Source: JBCCYM01 sp039190005 (GTDB lineage Bacteria > Pseudomonadota > Gammaproteobacteria > UBA12402). Taken from it: a DNA stretch of 64,000 nucleotides. Under the pieces are notes generated by a model, which worked only from the letters and a program-made list of their open reading frames with translations, ran no database searches and had not been told where the DNA came from. The DNA lies in the NCBI GenBank assembly GCA_039190005.1, contig JBCCYM010000001.1:1-64000 (forward strand). Reading direction: 5' to 3'. Every line of letters begins with the position of its first letter. Position 1 is the stretch's first letter. Shown in pieces: positions 8,629-17,883 of the stretch. The translations under genes and the position numbers were made by a program.

Positions 8629-9708
8629 ATGATGAAGCGTACAGTATTGTTTCAACAACATATTAAAGCCAAGGCGAGAATGGTCGAGTTTTGCGGCTGG
8701 GAGATGCCCATACATTATGGCTCACAGATTGACGAGCACCATTATGTTAGGCAAAACGCGGGCGTATTTGATGTGTCTCATATGCTTGCCGTTGATATAA
8801 GTGGTAACGACGCGCCCGCCTTTCTTGCGTATCTGCTCGCAAACGACATTAGAAAAATCAGCATGGGCAAAGCCATGTATAGCTGTATGCTAAATGAAGC
8901 AGGTGGCATCCTTGATGATTTAATTGTCTACCATGTCAATACCAATGCTTTTCGTGTGATCATCAACGCGGGGAATCGCGAAGATGATACCAGATGGATA
9001 AAAAAACAGGCACAGCACTATGATGTCAACATTGCTGAGCGAGAAGATTTAGCTATTCTCGCGGTACAAGGACCGCGGTCAAGCGAAAAATTACAACAGG
9101 CCTTGCCGAAAAACTACAGTGCGCTGACAAACAATTTAAGCTATTTTAGCGTTGTCAACAAAGACCAGTGGATGATTGCTCGCACAGGCTATACTGGTGA
9201 AGATGGCTATGAACTCATATTACCAAAAACAGAAGCAGTTGCGCTGTGGCAAAATCTCTTAGCATATGATATTAAACCCTGTGGTTTAGGGGCACGGGAC
9301 ACATTGAGATTAGAAGCCGGGATGAACCTGTATGGTTCAGATATGACAGAAGCATTTACCCCTTACGAAACGGGTCTTGCTTGGACAGTGCGGCTCTCTG
9401 ACGATCGTAATTTTGTTGGCAAAGAAGCGTTGCTGTCGCAAAAACAACAAGGTGTGCCGCGCAAACTGGTTGGCGTCATGTTAGAGGCTAAAGGTGTATT
9501 GCGCCAAGATCAAACGGTGCTGGATCAGAACAATAACCGTGGTAAAATCACCAGCGGCACATTTTCACCCAGCATAAAAAAATCAATTGCTTTCGCCAGT
9601 GTGCCCCAGGACGCGGCAACATTAGCAGTCATTATTCGCGACAAAAAGCTACCTTTACGCGTTGTGAAATACCCTTTTGTCAGAAAGGGAAAAATTTTGG
9701 TTAATTGA
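8629..9708 (+). CDS. gcvT: Glycine cleavage system T-protein (aminomethyltransferase)
   Basis: 359 residues (E. coli 364). N-terminal folate-binding features, FCGWEMPIHYG and VFDVSHMLAVDISG, and the later RTGYTGEDGYE and LGARDTLRLEAGMNLYG motifs identify GcvT. It transfers the methylene group from H-protein-bound aminomethyl-lipoate to tetrahydrofolate, releasing ammonia. It is the first gene of a gcvT-gcvH-gcvPA-gcvPB operon with gaps of 14, 4 and 2 bp. Confidence 0.95.
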   Translation: MMKRTVLFQQHIKAKARMVEFCGWEMPIHYGSQIDEHHYVRQNAGVFDVSHMLAVDISGNDAPAFLAYLLANDIRKISMGKAMYSCMLNEAGGILDDLIVYHVNTNAFRVIINAGNREDDTRWIKKQAQHYDVNIAEREDLAILAVQGPRSSEKLQQALPKNYSALTNNLSYFSVVNKDQWMIARTGYTGEDGYELILPKTEAVALWQNLLAYDIKPCGLGARDTLRLEAGMNLYGSDMTEAFTPYETGLAWTVRLSDDRNFVGKEALLSQKQQGVPRKLVGVMLEAKGVLRQDQTVLDQNNNRGKITSGTFSPSIKKSIAFASVPQDAATLAVIIRDKKLPLRVVKYPFVRKGKILVN

Positions 9709-9722
9709 CCGAGGAGATAATA

Positions 9723-10103
9723 ATGAGTGACATTAAAGATAATCTCAAATATACCCAGACACATGAATGGGTAAATTTTGACAATGCTATCGCGACAGTG
9801 GGTATTACCGATCAAGCGCAGCATTTATTGGGTGAATTAGTTTATGTCGAACTGCCTGAACAGGGACGTGAGGTATCAATGGGCGAAGAAATTTGTGTTG
9901 TTGAATCGACAAAAGCGGCTTCTGATGTCTATGCGCCCATTGCCGGTAAAATTATTGCCGTCAATGACGCTTTAGAAGAGCATCCAGAGCTTGTCAATCA
10001 ATCGCCTTATGCCGATGGCTGGTTATTTAAAATAGAACCGAATAATCCCAATGAAATTGATCAACTTATGACACCGGCTGATTATAAAAATAGCTTAGAC
10101 TAA
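9723..10103 (+). CDS. gcvH: Glycine cleavage system H-protein
   Basis: 126 residues from ATG 9723, preceded by GAGGAGA; the frame is open to a TTG at 9705 just before the gcvT stop, but the ATG has the better ribosome site. The lipoyl domain is complete, with the lipoylated lysine in VVESTKAASDVYAPI. H-protein shuttles the aminomethyl group between P, T and L proteins. No lipoamide dehydrogenase gene is present in this window. Confidence 0.95.
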   Translation: MSDIKDNLKYTQTHEWVNFDNAIATVGITDQAQHLLGELVYVELPEQGREVSMGEEICVVESTKAASDVYAPIAGKIIAVNDALEEHPELVNQSPYADGWLFKIEPNNPNEIDQLMTPADYKNSLD

Positions 10104-10107
10104 TACC

Positions 10108-11463
10108 ATGTCGTTTACACCGCATACACCAGAAGATATCGCGTTAATGCTTAACAGCATTGGCATTGACAGTGTTGAACAGTTATTTGATGAAATTCCC
10201 TCTGCCATTCGTATTGAGGGCTTGCCTGATCTTGCTGATGGCATCAATGAAATGGCGATGGGTAGAGAAATCAAGAAAATAAGCGCTGGCAATAAAAATT
10301 TACTTAATTTTATTGGCGCCGGTGCTTATCAACACCATATTCCTTCAGCCGTTTGGCAATTAGCGGGACGTGGGGAGTTGCTAACCGCCTATACCCCTTA
10401 TCAAGCGGAAGCGAGTCAAGGCAGTTTGCAGATTATTTTTGAATTTCAAACCATGATCGCGTCACTGTGTGGTATGGATGTTGCCAACGCGTCGATGTAC
10501 GATGGCGCTTCAGCACTGGCTGAATCAATATTGATGGCAGTTCGTGCCAATAAGAAAACAACATCAAAAAAAATAGTTATCGCTGATAGCATACATCCAT
10601 GCTACCTCAATGTGATGAACAGTATTACCCGCTATCAGGGCATTGAAATACAGTGTGTTGAAACGGATCGCTATAATGATGTAAATACCTTAAAAAGCGC
10701 GGCGCATGAATCATTTGCCGCTGTTGTTTTACCGCAACCAAATTTTTTAGGTCAACTGACGCGGGTTGATGCCATCACGGATTGGGCGCATCAACATCAT
10801 GCTTTAGTGATTGGCTTGGTTAATCCTGTCACACTGGGTTTGTTAAAAGAACCTGGTAGCTGGGGAGCGCGTGGCGCCGATATTGTTTGTGGCGAAGGGC
10901 AGCCGCTTGGTGTCCCGCTTGCTGGCGGCGGTCCATACTTTGGTTTCATGGCCTGTAAAAAGCAATTTATTCGCCAAATGCCTGGTCGTATTGTCGGAAA
11001 AACGACCGACACTAATGGTAAAACAGGCTATTGCTTGACTTTACAGGCACGGGAACAGCATATTCGTCGTTCAAAAGCAACCTCTAATATATGTACTAAC
11101 CAAGGATTGCTGATGACGGTCGCGACAATTTATATGAGCTTGCTCGGTCCACAAGGGCTTAAAAATGTTGCCATCAAATCACATCAAAATACTGCCCGAC
11201 TCATTGAATTATTAAACACAGTAAAACAGGTTCACTGTGTTTATGCTGATAATTTTTGCCATGAAATGGTGATTCAAGTGCCGAGCAGCGCAAAAAGTGT
11301 CTTAAAAAAAATGGCTGATAGAGGTGTTGCTGGTGGTTACGATCTTGCAACACTTGGTCAGGCTTGGGCTGACAAACTATTGGTTTGCAGCACCGAAGTA
11401 CACAATGAGAATGATTTACAGCAATTCATTACCGTATTAAAGACCGCAATTGAGGACGTTTAA
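10108..11463 (+). CDS. gcvPA: Glycine dehydrogenase (decarboxylating) subunit 1
   Basis: 451 residues, matching the N-terminal half of GcvP in organisms with a split P-protein. N-terminal MSFTPHTPEDIALMLNSIGI and the GAGAYQHHIPSAVWQLA and TAYTPYQAEASQG stretches are typical. With GcvPB it forms the PLP-dependent decarboxylase that releases CO2 from glycine. The split form differs from the single-chain enterobacterial GcvP. Confidence 0.94.
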   Translation: MSFTPHTPEDIALMLNSIGIDSVEQLFDEIPSAIRIEGLPDLADGINEMAMGREIKKISAGNKNLLNFIGAGAYQHHIPSAVWQLAGRGELLTAYTPYQAEASQGSLQIIFEFQTMIASLCGMDVANASMYDGASALAESILMAVRANKKTTSKKIVIADSIHPCYLNVMNSITRYQGIEIQCVETDRYNDVNTLKSAAHESFAAVVLPQPNFLGQLTRVDAITDWAHQHHALVIGLVNPVTLGLLKEPGSWGARGADIVCGEGQPLGVPLAGGGPYFGFMACKKQFIRQMPGRIVGKTTDTNGKTGYCLTLQAREQHIRRSKATSNICTNQGLLMTVATIYMSLLGPQGLKNVAIKSHQNTARLIELLNTVKQVHCVYADNFCHEMVIQVPSSAKSVLKKMADRGVAGGYDLATLGQAWADKLLVCSTEVHNENDLQQFITVLKTAIEDV

Positions 11464-11465
11464 TC

Positions 11466-12917
11466 ATGTTGATTTTTGAGAAATCCGTTCAGGGGCGCGC
11501 CGCACAAGCGCAGTCGCCACATTTACAAAAAGATGCGGTGCGGATTGACTCAAGCTTATTGCGTCAAACCAAACCCTGTTTACCTGAAGTATCAGAACTT
11601 GAAACTGTGCGTCATTTTACCAATTTATCGCGGAAAAATTTTTCCATTGACACCAATTTTTACCCGCTGGGCTCTTGTACAATGAAATATAATCCAAGAG
11701 CGGCGCATCAATTTGCCTCAGATGAGAAATTTTTAAATCAACACCCCTATATTGATGACGATTATAAACAAGGCACTTTACAGTGTTTATATGAACTACA
11801 ACATACTATTAAGTCAGTCACCGGCATGACGGCAGTTTCCTTAACACCCATGGCTGGAGCTCAAGGTGAGTTTGCCGGTGTGGCGATGATTCGTGCGTAT
11901 CATGATGAGCGTGGTGACAAGCAACGTGAGGAAATTATTGTTCCGGACGCGGCGCACGGCACTAATCCGGCGACAGCATTCATGTGTGGTTATAAGGTAA
12001 GAGAAGTTGCGACCCTATCAGACTCTGGTGATGTGGATCTCACTGCCTTAAAAGCTGTGCTTAGTGAAAAAACAGCTGGCATCATGCTGACAAATCCGTC
12101 AACTTTGGGGGTATTTGAGCGTAAAATCAAAGAAATCGCCGATTTGACACATGAGGCGGGTGGCTTGCTTTATTATGATGGTGCCAACCTAAATGCCATT
12201 ATGGGTAAAGTGCGACCGGGTGATATGGGGTTTGATGTGATGCATCTTAATCTACATAAAACCTTTGCCACACCACACGGCGGTGGCGGACCTGGCGCTG
12301 GTCCGGTGGCAGCCAATAGTAAGCTTGCAAAATATTTGCCTGTGCCCGTTGTGCAAAAAACCGCAACGGGTCGCTATATCCTTGTCGATGAAACACACTA
12401 TCCCCACAGTATTGGCAAACTTTCAACGTTTTTTGGCAATACCGGTGTGTTAATCAGAGCATACATTTATGCTAAAATGTTGGGTGGGAATGGCTTAACT
12501 CAAGCGTCTACTTTGGCAACCTTAAATGCCAATTATCTGATGACGGCATTGCACAAAGCCGGTTTTACCCTGGCCTATCCGCAACGACGGGCATCTCATG
12601 AATTCATTATCACACTCGAACCGGAACATAAAATCTATGGTATTACTGCCTTGGATGTTGCCAAATGCTTATTAGACCGTGGCATTCATGCCCCGACCAT
12701 GTATTTCCCATTGTTGGTTGCTGAATGTTTGCTTATTGAACCGACAGAAACCGAAAGCAAGCAACAGCTGGATGAATTTGTTGACGCGATGATCGCAATT
12801 CGCCAAATGATGATTGAAAATGCTGAGCAACTTAAACAGGCGCCACAGAAATTACCAGTCACTCGCCTCGATGAAGTCAAAGCGGCGAAAACATTAGATC
12901 TGGTTTGGAGCGAGTAG
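11466..12917 (+). CDS. gcvPB: Glycine dehydrogenase (decarboxylating) subunit 2
   Basis: 483 residues, the C-terminal half of a split P-protein. The PLP-binding lysine is in HLNLHKTFATPHGGGGPGAG (near residue 265). The signatures FYPLGSCTMKYNPR and PDAAHGTNPATA, the latter part of the cofactor pocket, are also present. It starts 2 bp after gcvPA, so the two subunits are probably made in equal amounts. A 14-bp hairpin follows the stop. Confidence 0.95.
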   Translation: MLIFEKSVQGRAAQAQSPHLQKDAVRIDSSLLRQTKPCLPEVSELETVRHFTNLSRKNFSIDTNFYPLGSCTMKYNPRAAHQFASDEKFLNQHPYIDDDYKQGTLQCLYELQHTIKSVTGMTAVSLTPMAGAQGEFAGVAMIRAYHDERGDKQREEIIVPDAAHGTNPATAFMCGYKVREVATLSDSGDVDLTALKAVLSEKTAGIMLTNPSTLGVFERKIKEIADLTHEAGGLLYYDGANLNAIMGKVRPGDMGFDVMHLNLHKTFATPHGGGGPGAGPVAANSKLAKYLPVPVVQKTATGRYILVDETHYPHSIGKLSTFFGNTGVLIRAYIYAKMLGGNGLTQASTLATLNANYLMTALHKAGFTLAYPQRRASHEFIITLEPEHKIYGITALDVAKCLLDRGIHAPTMYFPLLVAECLLIEPTETESKQQLDEFVDAMIAIRQMMIENAEQLKQAPQKLPVTRLDEVKAAKTLDLVWSE

Positions 12918-12926
12918 AAACAGCAT

Positions 12927-12957
12927 TATAGCCGTTTCCTAATAGGAAACGGCTATA
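12927..12957. terminator. Perfect 14-bp hairpin after gcvPB
   Basis: TATAGCCGTTTCCT (12927-12940) pairs perfectly with AGGAAACGGCTATA (12944-12957) across a 3-nt loop. It lies between the convergent gcvPB and the 12992-14254 gene. There is no clear T-run on either strand, so it may be a bidirectional terminator or an mRNA 3'-end stabiliser. Confidence 0.6.
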
Positions 12958-12991
12958 AGAAAATAGACCCTCATCGAAAAACTCACATTTC

Positions 12992-14254
12992 TTAGTGAGC
13001 AGTTTGATACCTTAAAATCAACCCACGGTTATCGTAATCAAGTAAATATAAATTTCCATTCCCATCAACCGCGATTTTATTATTCACTTCGTTAAAAGCT
13101 TTAAATGTTTTTTTATAGATTTCCGTCCCATCTTGAGCATCAAACCCAATAATAGTAGGTGATGTATATTCATTGTTGTGAGTATTTTCACCTCTGGCGA
13201 CAAAATATATAATATTATTCTGCTTGTCTATGACCATATCTGGAAAATAAGGATTTTGTATCTGTTGGTTAGAATTTAAATATTGCCAATCACTTGCCGT
13301 ATCTCCGGGACCAACTTTTTTGTATACATTAAGATAATCACTGCCATTGTCTGTATCGGTAAATAACATATAGAGTGAGTTATCTGCGCTAAAATCTATT
13401 TGTCCGAAAGAGGCCATGCCAGAGAGAACCAAGGTGTTACCTCCGTTCACATCCAATGCCCAGCAATTTTCATCGGCAAGATAGTGACCAACAATCAAGC
13501 GTTCCCAGCCTGTTGAGTTTGTTTCATTTAAAGCGATATAAAGGGTATCATTCTGATCAAATTTAAGTTCTAAACTACCGATACCCTTCGATATACTCGG
13601 GGCTATTTGCCCTTCTTTTTTAAATAGCCCTTTGTGGCTTATTGTTTTCCAGAGATGTGTTTTAACATCAAAATATTTGATCATTAATGGCGGAATTTCA
13701 CCATTGGGGACATGATCAGATTTTTCGTAAGCAATATAAACCACCCCTTCCGAGTTAACCGCTATGGCATTGATATTACCAGCAGAGCCCTGTTGTCCCA
13801 TATTAAACAGTGCTTGTTTGCCATTTCCACCTAAAATTTCCCATTGATTAGCGCGTTCATCATATTTTAATACTCGACCCTCATACTGGTTTTTAGCATT
13901 TAAAAAATCAGCAAAAAGGTATGGCGTTCCATTTGTGGGACTAACAGCAATTTTTACGTTATATCCTCGAGAGTAAGGCGCATTTGAAAAAATATTAGAA
14001 AACTTGCCATCTTTAAAGTAACCGACGTGTATTTCATTAGCATTTTTTAAATCTTTGGCAAACATTCCGTAAATAGAATACGCGATATAAGGCGTATTTT
14101 GCGTTGATATTGTCATATCAAAATATTTAATCATGTCAGGGGAGATAACAGACGACTGCCAAGCTGACTGTGAAAGATTAGCAAGTGCACTTGCAGCATT
14201 GATAATCAAAACAATACAGCCCGCCAATAGGGAAAATTTTATTTTTTTTAACAT
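12992..14254 (-). CDS. Secreted protein, possible beta-propeller, function unknown
   Basis: 420 residues with a clear Sec signal peptide (MLKKIKFSLLAGCIVLIINA, cleavage likely after ASALA). The mature part has repeated strand-type units of similar form: GVVYIAYEKSD, DTLYIALNETN, NSLYMLFTDTDNG, NIIYFVARGEN, GNLYLLDYDNRG. That periodicity suggests a beta-propeller. I do not recognise a named family. It begins the AT-rich accessory patch between gcv and atp, and is convergent with gcvPB. Periplasmic or exported location is inferred from the signal peptide. Confidence 0.6.
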   Translation of the reverse strand: MLKKIKFSLLAGCIVLIINAASALANLSQSAWQSSVISPDMIKYFDMTISTQNTPYIAYSIYGMFAKDLKNANEIHVGYFKDGKFSNIFSNAPYSRGYNVKIAVSPTNGTPYLFADFLNAKNQYEGRVLKYDERANQWEILGGNGKQALFNMGQQGSAGNINAIAVNSEGVVYIAYEKSDHVPNGEIPPLMIKYFDVKTHLWKTISHKGLFKKEGQIAPSISKGIGSLELKFDQNDTLYIALNETNSTGWERLIVGHYLADENCWALDVNGGNTLVLSGMASFGQIDFSADNSLYMLFTDTDNGSDYLNVYKKVGPGDTASDWQYLNSNQQIQNPYFPDMVIDKQNNIIYFVARGENTHNNEYTSPTIIGFDAQDGTEIYKKTFKAFNEVNNKIAVDGNGNLYLLDYDNRGLILRYQTAH

Positions 14255-14424
14255 AAATGATTTCTCTTTTTATTTAATCTACTAATAGTATATCACAATT
14301 ACCCCTTTTTAACACTAATCTGACAAAATACTGTCGCAGGACAGTTCATATCGTGCGCTCCAGCAACTTGTCCTTTAGAATAGTAAGGTCTTGTTAAATA
14401 AGCGGGTGAATTGTTACTTTGTTT

Positions 14425-14725
14425 TTAAAACTTAATGATTGCGGCAAGGACAACGATGCCTGCCACCATAAGACTACCTAATCGTATCGTTATCTTATCG
14501 TTTAATTCATTGATACGCGTTATTATTCTTTCTTCAATATGAGTTATTTTTAACGCTAATTTTTGATATCTGACGTTGTGGCACGGTTGTCATCTATCAA
14601 CTGTTGAATTGATTCTACCTGCTCTTTCATCGCTTCTGCTTGTATCTCGGCTTGAGGTTCAGGTACACCGGCGCTTTTAACTTTTTAGCGTGTCTTAGTG
14701 TGTCGAATGTTATTGTATGGTTCAT
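14425..14725 (-). pseudogene. DUF1640-like coiled-coil protein, frameshifted
   Basis: Three consecutive minus-strand pieces in different frames rebuild one small protein. MNHTITFDTLRHAKKLK starts at ATG 14725. Then SAGVPEPQAEIQAEAMKEQV and ESIQQLIDDNRATTSDIKN follow. The last piece is KLALKITHIEERIITRINEL, then ITIRLGSLMVAGIVVLAAII ending at 14425. The plan (short head, coiled coil, C-terminal membrane helix with RLG(S/G)xMVAG) matches DUF1640 proteins common in gammaproteobacterial symbionts. At least two frameshifts make it a pseudogene; sequencing error is the alternative. Confidence 0.7.
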
Positions 14726-14769
14726 GATAATTTACCTCTAATTTTGTTCATATTTTAACATAAGCTCCT

Positions 14770-15054
14770 ATGATTTTAAATATAACGTATGAATTAAAAT
14801 ATCTTCAGGAAGCGCTTAATTTTTTAAAAATCTATCATGATTTCATATTTAACTCGTCAAACAAAGGATTAAAACTCCTTCATGACATTGTTACTTTACA
14901 AAAACACGCTCGTGTAACTGAGAAAACTCACCCTAATGAAGATATTGCACCATCGACTAAATATAAAGGTGGAGAAATACTGACATTAAATGACGGTACG
15001 CAGATAACAACAAACAAAAGCATACAGATTTTTTTGGAGAATATCGAGCAATAG
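14770..15054 (+). CDS. Hypothetical protein
   Basis: 94 residues with no signal peptide or membrane segment. The N-terminal half looks helical (ELKYLQEALNFLKIYHDFIF); the C-terminal half is KYKGGEILTLNDGTQITTNK. No family recognised. It is divergent from the DUF1640 pseudogene, 44 bp away, in AT-rich accessory DNA. It may be real or a short chance frame. Confidence 0.4.
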   Translation: MILNITYELKYLQEALNFLKIYHDFIFNSSNKGLKLLHDIVTLQKHARVTEKTHPNEDIAPSTKYKGGEILTLNDGTQITTNKSIQIFLENIEQ

Positions 15055-15123
15055 AAATATTGGAACTTGCGTTGAAAGAGTTTGATTGTCTTTATGTTAA
15101 TTTAAAAATCTGGTTGGAAAAAG

Positions 15124-15663
15124 TTAAATTTGGTACGCGGTACAAATTGATGAATTTGTAGTACTTTGACCGTCGCTGTCATATAATTTTAAAGTAAAAC
15201 TTGTGCTATTTGCCGATGCTTGTTCGAAACCGCAATTGTAATAATTAAAGTTCTTGGGATTGAATAGTGCCATACAATTTTGCCAATCACTACTACCGTA
15301 TTCCTTTGATATTCCATAAAACACACACATCATGTTTCCTGGTAAATCTGAAGAAGGATATCCATTTACAGAGAGAGAATATATGACCATACCAGAGGAA
15401 TCACCAAAATCTATTTCGTTGTTGCCTGAGAAAGTGGCTTTTCCAGTGTTTCCATTATTATCTTCATCTGGAAGATTATCCGCACATTTGTAAATAACGT
15501 TATTAGAACCATTAGCCTGAAAGCATACTTCACTGATATTGGCATCGAGTGGTATATTTTTGACATATAAAGTCCCGTTATTTAAAGGACTCGAATTTGC
15601 ATTCGCTATTCTAAAAAATATTGAAGAAATAACAAAAAGAAAAGTAAGCATAGTAATTTTCAT
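15124..15663 (-). CDS. Secreted protein of unknown function
   Basis: 179 residues with a Sec signal peptide (MKITMLTFLFVISSIFFRIANA). The mature part has six cysteines (FQANG region CFQ, KCAD, MCVF, NCMA, NCGF, ICTA) and is strand-rich and Asn/Ser-rich, which suggests a small disulfide-bonded periplasmic or exported domain. It diverges from the atp operon, with a 9-bp inverted repeat in the shared upstream region. No family recognised. Confidence 0.6.
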   Translation of the reverse strand: MKITMLTFLFVISSIFFRIANANSSPLNNGTLYVKNIPLDANISEVCFQANGSNNVIYKCADNLPDEDNNGNTGKATFSGNNEIDFGDSSGMVIYSLSVNGYPSSDLPGNMMCVFYGISKEYGSSDWQNCMALFNPKNFNYYNCGFEQASANSTSFTLKLYDSDGQSTTNSSICTAYQI

Positions 15664-15685
15664 TCTTGACGCTCTCTACATTTAT

Positions 15686-15712
15686 TGTTCTATACAATCA
15701 AATTATAGAACA
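15686..15712. promoter_or_regulatory. Inverted repeat between divergent genes (possible operator)
   Basis: TGTTCTATA (15686-15694) and TATAGAACA (15704-15712) are perfect 9-bp inverted arms with a 9-bp spacer. The site sits 23 bp upstream of the start of the 15124-15663 gene and about 90 bp upstream of atpI, over a possible TTGACG promoter hexamer at 15666. A dimeric regulator site is plausible; there is no direct evidence. Confidence 0.35.
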
Positions 15713-15799
15713 TTACTATACTTTTGTCAGGTTAAGTTTTTTTAATATTTCTGATTTACCCCTTTTTAATAATTGCCTAACAAAAAGATTCTGGTTATA

Positions 15800-16228
15800 A
15801 TGTCGCAATTTTATAAGATGATGAAAAATCAGGGTAAAATAACGTTGGCAAGAGTTTTACAACAAAAATCCATACGACAGGTAAATCGGTTGCTTTTGCT
15901 TCAAGCATTTGTGGGCTTGACAATAGCGATTCTACTGGGAATTTTCAGTATTCGCGCGGGTATATCCGCCATTGTCGCGACCGCTATTTGCGTTGTCGCT
16001 AATCGGTTATTTATCAAGCAATTATTTAAAGAAATCCGACCACAGGCGGTGAAGCGTATTATTGTCAATTTCTGTTTCGGTGAATTGATAAAATTAGCAT
16101 TTATTGTTGTTGCTATGCTACTGGCGATTAAATTGTTACCGGTTGCCGTCTTATCGTTATTGCTGGTTTACTTGGTGTTGCAATTTAGTTTGCTGTTGGC
16201 GCCGTTTTGCTTGAGGAGAACTTGCTGA
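15800..16228 (+). CDS. atpI: ATP synthase assembly protein I
   Basis: 142 residues from ATG 15800; an upstream TTG at 15773 extends the frame but is less likely. About four membrane helices start near LLLLQAFVGLTIAILLGIFS, followed by ISAIVATAICVVANRLFIKQ, the usual AtpI pattern. AtpI helps assemble the c-ring and heads the operon in proteobacteria. Its stop overlaps the atpB start (TGATG), indicating coupling. Confidence 0.85.
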   Translation: MSQFYKMMKNQGKITLARVLQQKSIRQVNRLLLLQAFVGLTIAILLGIFSIRAGISAIVATAICVVANRLFIKQLFKEIRPQAVKRIIVNFCFGELIKLAFIVVAMLLAIKLLPVAVLSLLLVYLVLQFSLLLAPFCLRRTC

Positions 16229-17031
16229 TGAGCGCGACATTTCACCCCAAAGATGCCGCCGCGTATGTGGGACACCACCTTGAGCATCTGTCGTTTAATT
16301 TGCACACCATGCGTTTGGGTGATGGCGGTTTTTGGACCTTAAATCTTGATACACTCGGTGTTTCTATTGTGCTGGGGATTTTGTTTTTGGCGATATTTCG
16401 TTTCGCGGCCAAGCGAGCGACCTCGGATTGTCCTGGTGGCTTGCAGAATGCCATTGAAATGATTCTCGAATTTGTCAATGGTTTAGTCAAAGAAACCTTT
16501 CGCTCTGAGAGCACGTTTATTGGGTCTTTATCTTTGACTATATTTATATGGGCGTTTTTGATGAATTTTATGGATCTCATTCCGGTTGATTTAGTGCCGC
16601 GCATTATGATGTTTTTGGGCTTACCTTATTTCCGAGCGGTGCCCACGGCCGACCCAAATTTGACATTTTCTCTGTCTCTAACCGTATTTATTCTGATTAT
16701 CTTTTATAATCTCAAAGCCAAAGGGGTGTTTGGTTTAGGTAAAGAAATGTTAACCGCGCCGTTTGGCAATAAAATTCCTTTATACCCATTAAATTTCATT
16801 TTTCGTATTATTGAAGATTGTGTCAAGCCGATTTCCTTGTCACTGCGGCTTTTTGGTAATTTGTTTGCTGGTGAATTAATTTTCATCCTGATTGCCTTAT
16901 TGCCGTGGTGGATACAATGGACTGTCGGTGGTATTTGGGCGATATTTCATATTTTGATTATTGTCTTGCAAGCGTTTATTTTCATGATGTTGACCATTGT
17001 CTATTTGAGTATGGCCAATGAAAAACATTGA
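16228..17031 (+). CDS. atpB: ATP synthase F0 subunit a
   Basis: 267 residues from the ATG at 16228, preceded by GAGGAGA and overlapping the atpI stop by one base. It contains the essential arginine helix (SLSLRLFGNLFAGELIFILI, near residue 210) and the late LQAFIFMMLTIVYLSMA helix. Subunit a forms the proton half-channels against the c-ring. Length matches the E. coli protein (271). Confidence 0.96.
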   Translation: MSATFHPKDAAAYVGHHLEHLSFNLHTMRLGDGGFWTLNLDTLGVSIVLGILFLAIFRFAAKRATSDCPGGLQNAIEMILEFVNGLVKETFRSESTFIGSLSLTIFIWAFLMNFMDLIPVDLVPRIMMFLGLPYFRAVPTADPNLTFSLSLTVFILIIFYNLKAKGVFGLGKEMLTAPFGNKIPLYPLNFIFRIIEDCVKPISLSLRLFGNLFAGELIFILIALLPWWIQWTVGGIWAIFHILIIVLQAFIFMMLTIVYLSMANEKH

Positions 17032-17071
17032 TTGGATTTTGTGTGTAACTCTGTAAACTATAGGAGGTCGT

Positions 17072-17365
17072 GTGGATCTATCTAATATTTTTGCAATGTC
17101 GGCTGTTGCCGCGGCGTTGTTAATTGGTCTGGCAGCAATGGGAACAGCAATTGGTTTTGGTGTGCTTGGTGGCAAATTTCTTGAAGGTGTCGCTCGTCAA
17201 CCAGAATTGACACCGATGTTGATGATGCGTATGTTTTTAATGGCGGGATTGGTTGACGCCTTCGCTGCCATTTCGATAGTGATGGGCTTGTACTTATTCT
17301 TTGCCAGCAATCCGTTTGCTAAAGCCGCGATGCAAATTGCCGCGTCGCATGTTGGGGCTAAATAA
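17072..17365 (+). CDS. atpE: ATP synthase F0 subunit c
   Basis: 97 residues starting at GTG 17072, with a strong AGGAGG site at 17062-17067. It is a two-helix hairpin with the polar loop ARQPELTP and the proton-carrying aspartate at about residue 62 (LMAGLVDAFAAISIVMGLYL). The helix lacks the Q/ET ligand set of sodium-type rings, so proton coupling is expected. The C-terminus is some 15-18 residues longer than the E. coli protein (79). Confidence 0.95.
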   Translation: MDLSNIFAMSAVAAALLIGLAAMGTAIGFGVLGGKFLEGVARQPELTPMLMMRMFLMAGLVDAFAAISIVMGLYLFFASNPFAKAAMQIAASHVGAK

Positions 17366-17403
17366 GTTTAGTATAAAAGTAAAGTAACAGTAGATTCAAG
17401 CGC

Positions 17404-17874
17404 ATGAATATTAACGCAACACTACTCGGACAAATGATCACTTTTGCCGTATTCATCTGGTTTACGGTAAAATTCATCTGGCCACCGATGATTAAAGCCA
17501 TGAAAGAACGCCAGCGCAAAATTGCCGATGGCCTGGCCGAGTCAGATCGGGGTCGTCGTGAATTGGAATTGGCCGATCGTCAGGTGAAAACCATGATTAA
17601 TGACGCCAAACTGGAAGCCTCGCATATTCTCGAACACGCGAATGAGCGCGCCGTGCAGGTGATTGAAGAAGCCAAAGAGCAGGCGCGTCATGAAAGCCAA
17701 CGCTTAGTCGATCAAGCGGCCATACAAATCGAACAGCAGACCAATAGCGCCCGCGAAAAACTGCGTGCCGAGGTGGCTGATATCGCGGTGCTTGGTGCCG
17801 GCAAAGTGCTTGGTAAAGCCATAGACGCCAACGCCCATGCTGATATTTTAGATCAATTAGCCAGCGAGTTGTAG
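17404..17874 (+). CDS. atpF: ATP synthase F0 subunit b
   Basis: 156 residues, the same length as E. coli b. One N-terminal membrane helix (LLGQMITFAVFIWFTVKFIW) is followed by a long charged coiled coil forming the peripheral stalk. It lies between atpE and atpH in standard order. Confidence 0.95.
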   Translation: MNINATLLGQMITFAVFIWFTVKFIWPPMIKAMKERQRKIADGLAESDRGRRELELADRQVKTMINDAKLEASHILEHANERAVQVIEEAKEQARHESQRLVDQAAIQIEQQTNSAREKLRAEVADIAVLGAGKVLGKAIDANAHADILDQLASEL

Positions 17875-17883
17875 AGAGATAGC

